DNA of 8,621 nt from an uncultured archaeon (lineage in GTDB: Archaea > Thermoproteota > Nitrososphaeria > Conexivisphaerales > CALBHZ01). Positions within the stretch are counted from its first letter, which is position 1; every line of letters starts with the position of its first letter. Of the stretch, positions 1 through 6,323 are shown piece by piece. The notes under the pieces are model-generated. The model had not been told where the DNA came from and made no database searches. It worked only from the letters and a program-made list of their open reading frames with translations. The position numbers were made by a program, and so were the translations under genes. Where the stretch lies: positions 1-8,621 of the forward strand of contig CALBHZ010000044.1 in assembly GCA_937892815.1 (NCBI GenBank), given 5' to 3'.

Positions 1-5
1 CTAGA

Positions 6-242
6 GTGACTAAGGAGGAGGTCGACAAGCTGTTAAAGAAGTATAAGGACCAGCTAAATCCGAAGATAATGGAGGAGCTTAAACAGGTTCTCTACAGAGG
101 AAACTTAAGCTTGAAATCGGCAAAGAATGTGATTCAAAAGGCAGTAGAATCTATTAAGAGAGCTACCGTTGAACCTGGAGAAGCTATAGGGGTCGTTGCT
201 GCTCAATCTATAGGAGAGCCCGGTACTCAGAAGATAGGATGA
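6..242 (+). CDS. rpoA2: RNA polymerase subunit A'' (Rpo1C), N-terminal fragment, disrupted
   Basis: This is the N-terminal piece of the archaeal RNA polymerase subunit A'', which carries part of the active centre. Residues 55-75 hold the near-invariant VEPGEAIGVVAAQSIGEPGTQ block that leads into the trigger loop. After Gln75 only Lys-Ile-Gly follow before TGA, whereas family members continue with the TLRTFH trigger-loop helix. The start is taken as GTG at 6, whose GTGA could overlap a TGA stop of an upstream rpoA1 (bases 7-9). However, the frame is open to the left edge, so an unsplit rpoA cannot be excluded. The rest of the protein resumes in another frame from about 230, and the stop forms an ATGA overlap (239-242) with that downstream frame. 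Family identity is very secure. The broken structure is seen directly, but its cause (assembly loss, real deletion, second copy) is unknown. Confidence 0.85.
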   Translation: MTKEEVDKLLKKYKDQLNPKIMEELKQVLYRGNLSLKSAKNVIQKAVESIKRATVEPGEAIGVVAAQSIGEPGTQKIG

Positions 243-901
243 AGGAAAGGAACGTAAGCATACAGGACGTAGCTAAGGTATTGTCTGGAGGAAGAAGGAA
301 GGTAATAGTAGATGAGAAGGAGAAGAAGGTAACCGTAGTTCTAGGAACGCTAGATCTAAACGCCTTACAATCCTTTAGGAAGAAGGCCTTGAATACTAGG
401 GTCAAGGGAGTACCTAACATCGAGAGAGTATCGGTGATAAAGAAGGAGGGAGAGTGGATTATACAGACCTCAGGCTCTAACCTTCCTAAGGTATTAAGGG
501 TGTCTGGTGTAGATCCGACTAGAACGACTACCAACAACATATATGAAATAGCTATGACCTTAGGAATTGAAGCGGCTAGAACCGCTTTAGTAAAGGAGAT
601 AGTTAATACGTTAAATGAACAAGGTTTAGAGGTGGATATTAGGCATATCCTGCTAGTAGCTGATCTAATGACGAGCAAGGGAGTTTTACAGCAAATAGGA
701 AGACACGGCGTAGCTGGATCTAAGCCTAGCGTATTAGCTAGAGCCGCCTTCGAAATCACGGTTCCAACTATAGCTGAAGCCGCCGTAAAGGGAGAAGTAG
801 AAAGGCTAAGGGGTGTTACCGAAAACGTAATAGTAGGATCAACGATACCTGTTGGTACGGGAATGGTAGAGCTCTACATAAAGAGCAGTGAGGAAGAATG
901 A
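239..901 (+). CDS. rpoA2: RNA polymerase subunit A'' (Rpo1C), C-terminal fragment
   Basis: This is the C-terminal two thirds of RNA polymerase A''. Typical blocks are GIEAARTALVKEI in the middle, then the strongly conserved run around VDIRHILLVADLMT, QQIGRHGVAGSKPSVLARAAFE and the terminal GTGMVEL. The family resemblance extends upstream of the ATG: the same frame read back to about base 230 gives Glu-Asp-Arg before MKERNVSIQDV. The ATG at 239 is therefore probably an internal Met of a once-continuous gene rather than a genuine start, and no clear Shine-Dalgarno sequence precedes it. Together with the upstream fragment the protein would have about 300 residues, against about 390 for the family. 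The missing part covers the trigger loop and the following segment. The stop TGA (899-901) overlaps the rpl30e ATG by 4 nt, so the operon structure downstream is intact. Confidence 0.85.
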   Translation: MKERNVSIQDVAKVLSGGRRKVIVDEKEKKVTVVLGTLDLNALQSFRKKALNTRVKGVPNIERVSVIKKEGEWIIQTSGSNLPKVLRVSGVDPTRTTTNNIYEIAMTLGIEAARTALVKEIVNTLNEQGLEVDIRHILLVADLMTSKGVLQQIGRHGVAGSKPSVLARAAFEITVPTIAEAAVKGEVERLRGVTENVIVGSTIPVGTGMVELYIKSSEEE

Positions 902-1224
902 AGACCTTAAAAGCTTTCGAAAGCTTTTTAAGACGATCGATTAAAACGGGAAAGGTAGATTTAGGATATAAGAGCACCCTATCTAGCATTAAGTCGGCTA
1001 AGCTTGTAATTTACTCTAGATCTCTAGAGCCCGAAAGGCTACAAGAGCTCATTAAAGCCGCTAAATCCCATAAAACTCCCGTAGTAGAGTTCGATGGAAC
1101 TTCGATAGCTCTAGGGAGGGCTTGTGGAAGGCCTTTTCCGGTACTAGCTTTAGCCGTTAGATCTCCGGGAGATGCCGATCTAAAGAAGTTCTTAGAAGAG
1201 GTAGAGGAGAAGGTGAAAAGTTGA
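898..1224 (+). CDS. rpl30e: Ribosomal protein L30e
   Basis: Large-subunit ribosomal protein of the L7Ae/L30e RNA-binding superfamily, 108 residues, the usual length. The kink-turn-binding surface is visible as GYKSTLSSIKSAKLVIYS (about residues 23-40), followed by the alternating helix-strand pattern and VVEFDGTSIALGRACGRP, with the acidic C-terminal helix of the family. It sits between rpoA2 and the NusA-like gene, the standard archaeal position. The ATG overlaps the rpoA2 stop (ATGA) and is preceded by GTGAGG at 888-893, so translational coupling is likely. The stop TGA overlaps the TTG of the next gene. Confidence 0.93.
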   Translation: MKTLKAFESFLRRSIKTGKVDLGYKSTLSSIKSAKLVIYSRSLEPERLQELIKAAKSHKTPVVEFDGTSIALGRACGRPFPVLALAVRSPGDADLKKFLEEVEEKVKS

Positions 1225-1664
1225 CTGAGGAAATAAAGTATACCGAGGAGGAGCTCGGCTTAATGGCTATGTTCCATACCTTAACGGGCGTTCATCCTAG
1301 AGATTGCATAATAGATGAACAATTTAACCGAGTTATCTTCGTAATAGATAAGGGGTACATGGGGTTAGCGATAGGAAGGAGGGGACAGACGATCGCTCAG
1401 GTAGAAAAGCTAATAGGGAGACCGGTAGAGCTTGTAGAGTATTCAGATACTCCTGAAGAGTTCATAAAGAAGGCCTTAGGGGAAAGGCATATCATAAGCG
1501 TGAGGATAACTCAAAGGTACGATGGCAAGAAAGTAGGCGTAGTTACTATACCCTTTAGGAGCAAAGGAGCGGTGCTAGGTAAAGGAGGAAGGAATGCTGA
1601 AAAGGCTAGGATGTTAGCGAGGAGGTACTTCGGAATAGAACAGTTACATATAGTCACTCAATAA
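1221..1664 (+). CDS. nusA: NusA-like KH-domain transcription factor
   Basis: Archaeal NusA-like protein of 147 residues. It lacks the N-terminal and S1 domains of bacterial NusA and consists of two KH RNA-binding domains. KH1 has the GRRG loop at residues 52-55 (LAIGRRGQTIAQVEKLIGR), and KH2 has GKGG at 120-123 (AVLGKGGRNAEKARMLARR). It is expected to bind nascent RNA or rRNA; its exact role in archaea is less well defined than in bacteria. The start is TTG, chosen because the N-terminal residues TEEEL...FHTLTGVHPRDCIID match the family, and because an AGGTGA ribosome binding site (1211-1216) lies 4 nt upstream. TTGA overlaps the rpl30e stop, so this gene closes the tightly coupled RNA polymerase operon segment. 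Confidence 0.92.
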   Translation: MTEEIKYTEEELGLMAMFHTLTGVHPRDCIIDEQFNRVIFVIDKGYMGLAIGRRGQTIAQVEKLIGRPVELVEYSDTPEEFIKKALGERHIISVRITQRYDGKKVGVVTIPFRSKGAVLGKGGRNAEKARMLARRYFGIEQLHIVTQ

Positions 1665-1673
1665 ATTTATATT
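1663..1673 (+). promoter_or_regulatory. TATA-like promoter of rps12-rps7
   Basis: The AT-rich AAATTTATATT, directly after the nusA-like stop codon, contains TTTATAT (1666-1672). It is centred about 32 nt before the rps12 ATG, which would place the transcription start close to the ATG. It is the only gap (36 nt) in the otherwise overlapping gene chain, so an internal promoter is plausible. An AGGTGG at 1685-1690 could serve as ribosome binding site for longer read-through transcripts. Confidence 0.5.
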
Positions 1674-1700
1674 GAAGTTCCTAAAGGTGGTTGTAGGGAT

Positions 1701-2141
1701 ATGGGAAAGAAGTCGCCGTTAGGGGAGTTTGCAGCTAGAAAGCTTAGGAAGAAGAGGCAGAAGTTTAGATGGTCGGATGTTTACTACAAGAGGAGGATAT
1801 TAGGCTTAGATAAGAAGGCCGATCCCTTAGAGGGAGCTCCTCAAGCAAGAGGAATAGTTATAGAAAAAGTTGGAATTGAATCTAAACAGCCTAACTCGGC
1901 TATTAGAAAGTGTGTTAGAGTTCAGTTAATAAAGAACGGCAAGCAGGTTACGGCCTTTCTGCCCGGCGACGGCGCTTTAAACTACGTAGATGAGCACGAT
2001 GAAGTGATAATTGAAGGTATAGGAGGTTCGCAAGGAAGAGCGATGGGGGATATACCAGGAGTAAGGTGGAAGGTCGTAATGGTAAATGGTGTAAGCTTAA
2101 AGATGTTAATTTTAGGTAAACGAGAGAAACCTAGGAGGTGA
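1701..2141 (+). CDS. rps12: Ribosomal protein S12 (uS12)
   Basis: Small-subunit decoding-centre protein uS12, 146 residues, in the longer archaeal/eukaryotic form (compare S23e). Diagnostic stretches are [21 protein letters not shown] at the basic N-terminus, [20 protein letters not shown] in the decoding-centre loop, [15 protein letters not shown], and [15 protein letters not shown], ending in a basic tail. It lies downstream of the NusA-like gene and immediately upstream of rps7, the conserved archaeal order. Its TGA stop (2139-2141) lies inside the ribosome binding site of rps7, implying coupled translation. Confidence 0.97.
   Translation: MGKKSPLGEFAARKLRKKRQKFRWSDVYYKRRILGLDKKADPLEGAPQARGIVIEKVGIESKQPNSAIRKCVRVQLIKNGKQVTAFLPGDGALNYVDEHDEVIIEGIGGSQGRAMGDIPGVRWKVVMVNGVSLKMLILGKREKPRR
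2134..2141 (+). promoter_or_regulatory. Strong Shine-Dalgarno site of rps7
   Basis: GGAGGTGA is close to a perfect complement of the archaeal 16S rRNA 3' end. It stands 4 nt before the rps7 ATG at 2146 and contains the rps12 stop codon. It is the strongest ribosome binding site in the window and confirms the rps7 start. Confidence 0.85.
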
Positions 2142-2145
2142 GGTC

Positions 2146-2745
2146 ATGCCTAGAGAACCTAAGATCTTGTTATTCAATAAATGGGATTTAAGCGAAGTTA
2201 AGGTTAAAGATCCGGGGTTAAAAAGGGTTATTTGCTTAAAGCCCGTCTTCATACCCCATAGCTGGGGTAGACATGAACACAAGAGGTTTGGAAAAGCGGA
2301 AGTGAACATAGTTGAGAGACTGGTAAATAGCATGATGCATTTCGGAAAGATCGATGCGAAGAATACAGGAAGGATGGGAGGCAAGAAGCATAAAGCTATA
2401 AACATCGTTAAAGCCGCTTTCGAAATTATCCACTTAAAAACCGGACAGAACCCCGTTCAAGTCTTAGTAAGGGCTATAGAAAACGCTAGCCCTAACGAAG
2501 ATACCACTAGGATAAGCTACGGCGGTGTCGTATATCACGTATCGGTCGACGTTTCTCCTCTGAGAAGAGTGGACCTAGCTCTCAGGTTTATATCTGAAGG
2601 AGCTAGATTAGCCGCTTTCTCCAATCCTAAAAGCATAGAGGAGGCTTTAGCGGAAGAGCTCATTAAAGCCGCTAACAACGACTTAAATAGCTACGCTATT
2701 AGGAAGAAGTTAGAGCAAGAAAGGATTGCGATGGCCTCCAGGTAA
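2146..2745 (+). CDS. rps7: Ribosomal protein S7 (uS7)
   Basis: Small-subunit assembly protein uS7, 199 residues, with the archaeal N-terminal extension before the conserved core. Visible family blocks are [79 protein letters not shown] and the C-terminal [25 protein letters not shown]. It binds the head of the 30S subunit and helps form the exit-site region. It follows rps12 with a 4-nt gap and is probably co-transcribed with it. A separate promoter follows it, so it may be the last gene of this transcript. Confidence 0.97.
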   Translation: MPREPKILLFNKWDLSEVKVKDPGLKRVICLKPVFIPHSWGRHEHKRFGKAEVNIVERLVNSMMHFGKIDAKNTGRMGGKKHKAINIVKAAFEIIHLKTGQNPVQVLVRAIENASPNEDTTRISYGGVVYHVSVDVSPLRRVDLALRFISEGARLAAFSNPKSIEEALAEELIKAANNDLNSYAIRKKLEQERIAMASR

Positions 2746-2762
2746 CCTCTTCTCCTACATTA

Positions 2763-2775
2763 AACTTATATAATT
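2763..2775 (+). promoter_or_regulatory. TATA box of EF-1A
   Basis: AACTTATATAATT, with core CTTATATAA at 2765-2773, is preceded by purine-rich bases (ATTAAA) that suit a TFB recognition element. The centre is about 43 nt before the EF-1A ATG. That predicts a short leader of about 15 nt carrying the AAGGTGA ribosome binding site at 2799-2805 (6-nt spacer). This is the best TATA match on the + strand, in keeping with a highly expressed gene. Confidence 0.7.
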
Positions 2776-2811
2776 CAAAAAATGCCCATATGTCTGTTAA
2801 GGTGAAGTGAT

Positions 2812-4125
2812 ATGTCCCAAAAGCCACACTTAAACTTAGTAGTAACGGGACACGTAGATCACGGAAAGTCAACTATAATGGGGCACTTCCTATATAAGCT
2901 AGGCGTAGTAGACGAGAGGACGATCGCTGAGTATGCGAAGCAATCCGAAAAGTTCGGAGCCGGGGATACCTTCAAGTACGCATGGGTTCTGGATACGCTA
3001 AAGGAGGAAAGGGAAAGAGGGCTAACTGTTACCTTAGCTTTCCAAAAGTTCGAAACTAGAAAGTACTTCTTCACGCTTATAGACGCACCTGGGCACAGAG
3101 ACTTCGTAAAGAACATGATTACCGGAGCGAGCGAAGCCGACGCCGCTTTACTTGTAGTATCCGCTAAGACCGGAGAAACCGAAGCGGGGCTATCTGAAGG
3201 AGGCCAAACTAGGGAACACGCCTTCTTATTAAAAACCCTAGGAGTAAATCAATTAATAGTTCTCATTAACAAGATGGATGTAACCACGCCTCCTTACGAT
3301 CAAAAGAGGTTCGAGGAGGTAAAGGAGGCGGTAACTAGGCTTTTGAAGTTAGTTGGATACAAGGTCGATAAGATACCGATAATTCCCGTCTCCGGGTACA
3401 AGGGAGACAACTTAATAGAGAAGTCTGAGAACATGCCTTGGTACAAGGGACCAACTCTGTTTGAAGCCTTAGACATGTTAGAGGTGCCTCCTAAACCTCT
3501 AGATAAACCTCTCAGAGTACCAATACAGGACGTATTCTCGATAACGGGAGTTGGAACGGTACCTGTAGGAAGGGTTGAAACCGGTGTATTAAAGGTAGGA
3601 GATAAGGTAGTGATAATGCCCGTTGGCCTTACCGGAGAGGTTAAATCGATAGAAACCCATCACACTCCAATACAAAAGGCCGAGCCTGGAGATAACATAG
3701 GGTTTAACATTAGAGGAGTATCCAAACAGGATATAAGGAGAGGATACGTCGTAGGGCATCCAGATAATCCTCCAACCGTCGCAAAGGAGTTCATTGCTCA
3801 GATAGTAGTCGTCTACCATCCGACGGCCATAGCTGCAGGATATACGCCGGTCATGCACGCTCACACCGCTCAAGTAGCGACTCAAATAACCGAGCTAATA
3901 TCTAAGCTAGATCCTAGAACCGGTCAGGTAATAGAGGATAAGCCCAAGAGCTTGAAGACTGGAGACGTAGCGATAGTTAAAATGAGGCCGTTAAGGCCCG
4001 TATGTATAGAGAACTTCAAGGACTTCCCAGAGCTAGGAAGGTTCGCCTTAAGAGATATGGGAAGAACTATAGCCGCAGGGATAGTAAAGGAGATCACGGA
4101 AACTCACAAGGTAACGATTAAGTAG
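2812..4125 (+). CDS. tuf: Translation elongation factor 1-alpha (aEF1A, EF-Tu homologue)
   Basis: This GTPase delivers aminoacyl-tRNA to the ribosome. It has 437 residues, full length for an archaeal EF-1A. The G domain shows G1 GHVDHGKST (13-21), G2 ERGLTVTL around Thr72 (family form RGITI, with conservative changes), G3 DAPGH (91-95), G4 NKMD (153-156) and G5 SGYKGDN (194-200). Domains 2 and 3 follow, with [34 protein letters not shown], and the C-terminal [19 protein letters not shown]. The switch-1 region [22 protein letters not shown] resembles, from memory, Thaumarchaeota/Aigarchaeota sequences. It has its own TATA box and ribosome binding site. The usual neighbour rps10 does not follow; instead a gene on the other strand converges. 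Confidence 0.98.
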   Translation: MSQKPHLNLVVTGHVDHGKSTIMGHFLYKLGVVDERTIAEYAKQSEKFGAGDTFKYAWVLDTLKEERERGLTVTLAFQKFETRKYFFTLIDAPGHRDFVKNMITGASEADAALLVVSAKTGETEAGLSEGGQTREHAFLLKTLGVNQLIVLINKMDVTTPPYDQKRFEEVKEAVTRLLKLVGYKVDKIPIIPVSGYKGDNLIEKSENMPWYKGPTLFEALDMLEVPPKPLDKPLRVPIQDVFSITGVGTVPVGRVETGVLKVGDKVVIMPVGLTGEVKSIETHHTPIQKAEPGDNIGFNIRGVSKQDIRRGYVVGHPDNPPTVAKEFIAQIVVVYHPTAIAAGYTPVMHAHTAQVATQITELISKLDPRTGQVIEDKPKSLKTGDVAIVKMRPLRPVCIENFKDFPELGRFALRDMGRTIAAGIVKEITETHKVTIK

Positions 4126-4175
4126 ACTTTAGTTCTCTAATCTCTTCTCTACATTATTTATTTCTATATTGTCGT
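4126..4175 (+). terminator. Possible T-rich terminator after EF-1A
   Basis: Immediately downstream of the EF-1A stop the + strand is pyrimidine- and T-rich (CTTTAGTTCTC, TCTCTTCTCT, TTATTTATTTCT). Archaeal transcription commonly ends at such T-rich stretches without a hairpin. It lies inside the 3' end of the convergent gene, so the composition may simply reflect coding on the opposite strand. I saw no stem-loop. Confidence 0.3.
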
Positions 4176-4446
4176 AATCCTCGACTTCTTCAAATTTGCT
4201 CAATAGCTGATCCGTTTTACTAACGATATCAAATACCTCTTTTTGCACGTCTATAGCATCAGCCTCGTCCCTCATCCTCTTATCTATGGCGGATAAGGCC
4301 TTTGCACATCTATTTATTAAACTCGCTATAATTTCAACCGTTTCTTGATCGTTAATTGAGGATGAAAGGGTAGCTCTTAAGGTCTCTCTATACATAAGTA
4401 TGAGGAGTCTCAACCCTTCATATCCTATCTTTATGTCCTCTTCCAA
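4129..4446 (-). CDS. Small helical hypothetical protein
   Basis: I do not recognise this 105-residue protein. It has no signal peptide or membrane segment, is acidic, and looks wholly alpha-helical. Heptad-like hydrophobic spacing runs through LRLLILMYRETLRATLSSS, IIASLINRCAKALSAIDKRM and VFDIVSKTDQLLSKFEEVED. The start is TTG (minus-strand bases 4446-4444). An in-frame stop a short way upstream limits alternatives, and a TATA-like box centred about 30 nt before the TTG fits a leaderless message. Its stop codon lies 3 nt from that of convergent EF-1A. It sits downstream of the phosphoribosyltransferase gene on the same strand, separated by 32 nt. The consistent promoter spacing and protein-like composition argue that it is real, but its function is unknown. 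Confidence 0.65.
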   Translation of the reverse strand: MEEDIKIGYEGLRLLILMYRETLRATLSSSINDQETVEIIASLINRCAKALSAIDKRMRDEADAIDVQKEVFDIVSKTDQLLSKFEEVEDYDNIEINNVEKRLEN

Positions 4447-4470
4447 CGCTAAACTAAACCTCTCTAACAG

Positions 4471-4480
4471 CTATAAACTT
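4471..4480 (-). promoter_or_regulatory. TATA-like box for the small helical gene
   Basis: On the minus strand this reads AAGTTTATAG. Its centre is about 29-30 nt before the TTG start at 4446, so transcription would begin within a few nucleotides of the start codon. It straddles the 3' end of the upstream phosphoribosyltransferase gene. Confidence 0.5.
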
Positions 4481-4931
4481 AATTGCCAAATTCCATTTTC
4501 TCCCAAGGAAAAACTATCCACTTATCTACCACTTCTAGGTAGAAGTCAGGCTTAAACTTACTCCACGGTTTTATGAAAAGCGTGGCGGTGTATATCTTCT
4601 TAGGAGAGTGCTTCTCTTTCAAGTGTTCTACAACGGCCATCATCGTATCTCCCTCATCTATCAAATCATCTACTACCAGGACGACCTTATCCTTTACGTC
4701 TTCGGAAAGCGTAGATAGTATAACGGGTCTACCCCTCAACCCGATAGCTCTATAAGACTTTATATTTATGAAATCAACCGGAACCCTCAGCCTATCTGCG
4801 ATTACTAGAGATACAGGTAAGCCCCCTCTAGCAATTCCTACTACGAGATCTACCTTGACCTCTTTGAGAACCCCGCTTAACTTTTCAACTAACCTTCCAA
4901 ATTCATTCCAGTCGACGTACCTCTTCTCCAT
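4479..4931 (-). CDS. Purine-type phosphoribosyltransferase (Gpt/Hpt-like, COG2236-type)
   Basis: Type I phosphoribosyltransferase of 150 residues, a typical length for the archaeal xanthine/hypoxanthine-guanine group that joins a purine base to PRPP in nucleotide salvage. The PRPP-binding motif is VVLVVDDLIDEGDTM (83-97), with the paired Asp88-Asp89 and a DEGDT loop. GIARGGLP (32-39) forms the pyrophosphate loop. The C-terminal DKWIVFPWE (136-144) matches the IVFPWE-type hood seen in archaeal members. It is a soluble cytoplasmic enzyme. The start ATG is preceded by a TATA-like box at about -30 and no clear ribosome binding site, suggesting a leaderless transcript. Base specificity (xanthine, guanine, hypoxanthine) cannot be read from the sequence, so no gene symbol is given. 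Confidence 0.88.
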   Translation of the reverse strand: MEKRYVDWNEFGRLVEKLSGVLKEVKVDLVVGIARGGLPVSLVIADRLRVPVDFINIKSYRAIGLRGRPVILSTLSEDVKDKVVLVVDDLIDEGDTMMAVVEHLKEKHSPKKIYTATLFIKPWSKFKPDFYLEVVDKWIVFPWEKMEFGN

Positions 4932-4954
4932 TTTTCATACTTCCTACGTACGCT

Positions 4955-4966
4955 AGTTATAAGCTT
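4955..4966 (-). promoter_or_regulatory. TATA box of the phosphoribosyltransferase gene
   Basis: The minus strand reads AAGCTTATAACT, preceded by purine-rich CGTGAA that suits a TFB recognition element. The centre is about 29-30 nt before the ATG at 4931. It lies directly after the last codon of the decayed transporter gene, so this gene has its own promoter and would not depend on the broken one. Confidence 0.6.
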
Positions 4967-6035
4967 TCACGCGATCTCCTTCTTAAACGTTAAGGTAAAT
5001 ATAGGGGCTAGGGTTATAAGCCCCATCGCTATATAGGGAAGCCTTTCCTCGTAAGAGGCGAGAAGCCCTCCGAGCATAGGGCCCATTATAAACCCGGTTC
5101 CAAATAACCCTTCGAAAACGCCCACGGAGCCAATAGCGCTCCCTCCCCTCTTTACCACCACCTCTAAAGATATGGGGAAGAAGAGCCCTAGTAGAAGTCC
5201 TAGAATGGAAAATAGTAGTAAATGGGGAGATTGCATCGTAGAGCGCCGATATTAAAATGCTAAAGGCTAACATCCCGAGGTAAGATGTGGTCAAAACAGC
5301 TCTCTTCCTACGAACGCAATTAGCTAAGTAAAACCCTACTAGCCTTAAGAAGCCGAAGGACGGAACAACAGCCAATTAACTCTTCACGTAAACGGGGGTA
5401 GATGGATATTATTATTCCAGGGAGAAGGAGTAAGGAGCTACTAAGGTAAAGGCCAACCTACCCCATCCACCTCTTTCTACCCTAACTTCTTCTCTCTCCA
5501 TCTTCCATTAATATTAGGGGAGGGTCCTAGAATAACCGTTAACCCTGATATTGTGAACAGGAGCTTTAGGCTACAGCCTGCTATAACCCCTCCTATGTAT
5601 GGTCCTACGAAAACCCCGAAGCCCACGAAAGGCCATACATGGCTATCTTCTTACTAAGATCTTTTTCTCGCTATATACGCTACCATCGCCTCCACAGGAG
5701 GCCAAAGGAAGGCCATATCGATTCCGGAAATTATCATTAAGCCGATTATCTGGTAGAGGTTTGAGGTCGACGGTAAAAGTACTAAGGACGCAAACCCCAA
5801 AACTAAGCCAATTATGTATATTTCAAGGGGATCTAACTTTTTCGCGAGAAAGGCTAAACGTAAAGGAAAGGATTGCATAAGGAGCGGACCTTACGGTACC
5901 TACTAAACCTATTTCAAAATAACTTCCTCCAGTTTCCTTTACGAAAATGGGGATGAAGTACATAGATAGGGCCAGTCCTAAAGTGGAAATGAAGACGGAG
6001 AGGTATATGGGGTATAACTTATTTAGTTCTTTCAA
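4967..6035 (-). pseudogene. Major facilitator superfamily transporter, multiply frameshifted
   Basis: Reading the minus strand across frames reconstructs an MFS-type transporter of about 355 residues. The N-terminal part starts at 6035 (TTG) with KLYPIYLSVFISTLG and transmembrane segments 1-2. It continues in a second frame from about 5850 (FLAKKLDPLEIYIIG...AMVAYIARK), then KKIAMYGLSWASGF, then FVGPYIGGVIAG...LFTISGLTVILG. VERGGWGRLAFTLVAPYSF follows, then GIIISIYPRLREELIG, FGFLRLVGFYLANCVRRKR, and finally FSILGLLLGLFFPISLEVV to the end. About seven frame changes lie near 5850, 5662, 5612, 5508, 5418, 5377 and 5232, several at short homopolymers. The pieces keep a clear membrane-protein pattern with no obvious internal nonsense, so inactivation looks recent. 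The start overlaps the end of the upstream DUF504-like gene by 17 nt, indicating a former operon. The substrate is unknown. Confidence 0.85.
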
Positions 6036-6228
6036 AAACTACTTTCCCTCCTCGCCTTACACGAACGATCCTAGAAGCGGGTATTACCGTAAACTTCTCG
6101 GACCTCCTTAAGAACTCTAAAAGGCCGCAACTCACTATTTCATCTCGATCCCTGTACTCTACAACGTATAGCGAAGGATCGTCGCCGTATAGAGCTTTGC
6201 TAATTACCTCCTCTAGCCTTCCCTTCAT
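6019..6228 (-). CDS. DUF504/UPF0248-like small protein
   Basis: Basic soluble protein of 69 residues. Its C-terminal half, FTVIPASRIVRVRRGGKVVFER, matches the IP-x-HRI-x-x-I-x-x-G-x-V-x-W-x-R pattern I associate with the archaeal DUF504/UPF0248 family, and YVVEYRDRDE (residues 21-30) fits the preceding strand. MJ1316-type members have been linked to RNA-end recognition, but I infer no specific role here. The start is ATG at 6228, with GAGG just upstream and a TATA-like box centred about 30 nt before it. The gene is intact and was the leader of an operon with the now-broken transporter, which it overlaps by 17 nt. The family call is moderate because the protein is short. Confidence 0.65.
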   Translation of the reverse strand: MKGRLEEVISKALYGDDPSLYVVEYRDRDEIVSCGLLEFLRRSEKFTVIPASRIVRVRRGGKVVFERTK

Positions 6229-6252
6229 TTCCTCTACGGACGGAAAGCTTCC

Positions 6253-6262
6253 CTATTTTTAG
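6253..6262 (-). promoter_or_regulatory. TATA-like box of the DUF504-like gene
   Basis: The minus strand reads CTAAAAATAG with purine-rich GGAAAG just upstream. The centre is about 29-30 nt before the ATG at 6228. It occupies the 95-nt divergent spacer shared with the RecA-like gene at 6324. Confidence 0.55.
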
Positions 6263-6286
6263 CTTTCCATTGTAACATTTTATGCC

Positions 6287-6298
6287 CATAAGTTAATC
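6287..6298 (+). promoter_or_regulatory. Weak candidate promoter of the RecA-like operon
   Basis: CATAAGTTAATC is AT-rich and centred about 30 nt before the ATG at 6324, the distance seen at the other single-gene promoters here. It is a poor TATA match. ACATTTTATG at 6276-6284 is an alternative that would leave a leader of about 15-20 nt. No ribosome binding site is visible before 6324, which favours a leaderless message. Confidence 0.3.
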
Positions 6299-6323
6299 CG
6301 GTTGCTCACCTACATTATTACAC

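Noticed and set aside
222..260. Intein or intron at the rpoA2 GTQ site
   Set aside because: Sequence is missing rather than added, and there are no intein motifs or intron bulge-helix-bulge signs in the short junction.
208..759. Long minus-strand open frame opposite rpoA2
   Set aside because: It is the shadow of a strongly conserved RNA polymerase gene; its protein has no recognisable family and its frame crosses the rpoA2 break by chance.
2782..2805. Seven-codon upstream frame before EF-1A
   Set aside because: The TATA box at 2765-2773 predicts a transcript beginning near 2795, after this ATG, so it would not be transcribed.
3589..3885. Minus-strand open frame inside EF-1A
   Set aside because: It is fully antisense to conserved EF-1A domains 2-3, with composition unlike the real proteins here.
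4573..4956. Two plus-strand short frames opposite the phosphoribosyltransferase
   Set aside because: They lie antisense to a well-supported enzyme with an intact PRPP motif and have no family resemblance.
4983..5375. Single minus-strand protein of 130 residues
   Set aside because: Only its first part (FGFLRLVGFYLANCVRRKR onward) is genuine transporter sequence; the rest is out-of-frame translation of the same pseudogene.
5599..5880. Plus-strand open frame opposite the transporter
   Set aside because: The minus strand carries the recognisable membrane segments; this frame is basic, low in family signal and lacks a promoter or ribosome binding site.
2782..6290. Shared ATGCCCATA upstream of EF-1A and of the RecA-like gene as a possible operator
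   Set aside because: The same string occurs inside the RecA-like coding region (near 6674) and shows no symmetry, so chance is the simpler reading.
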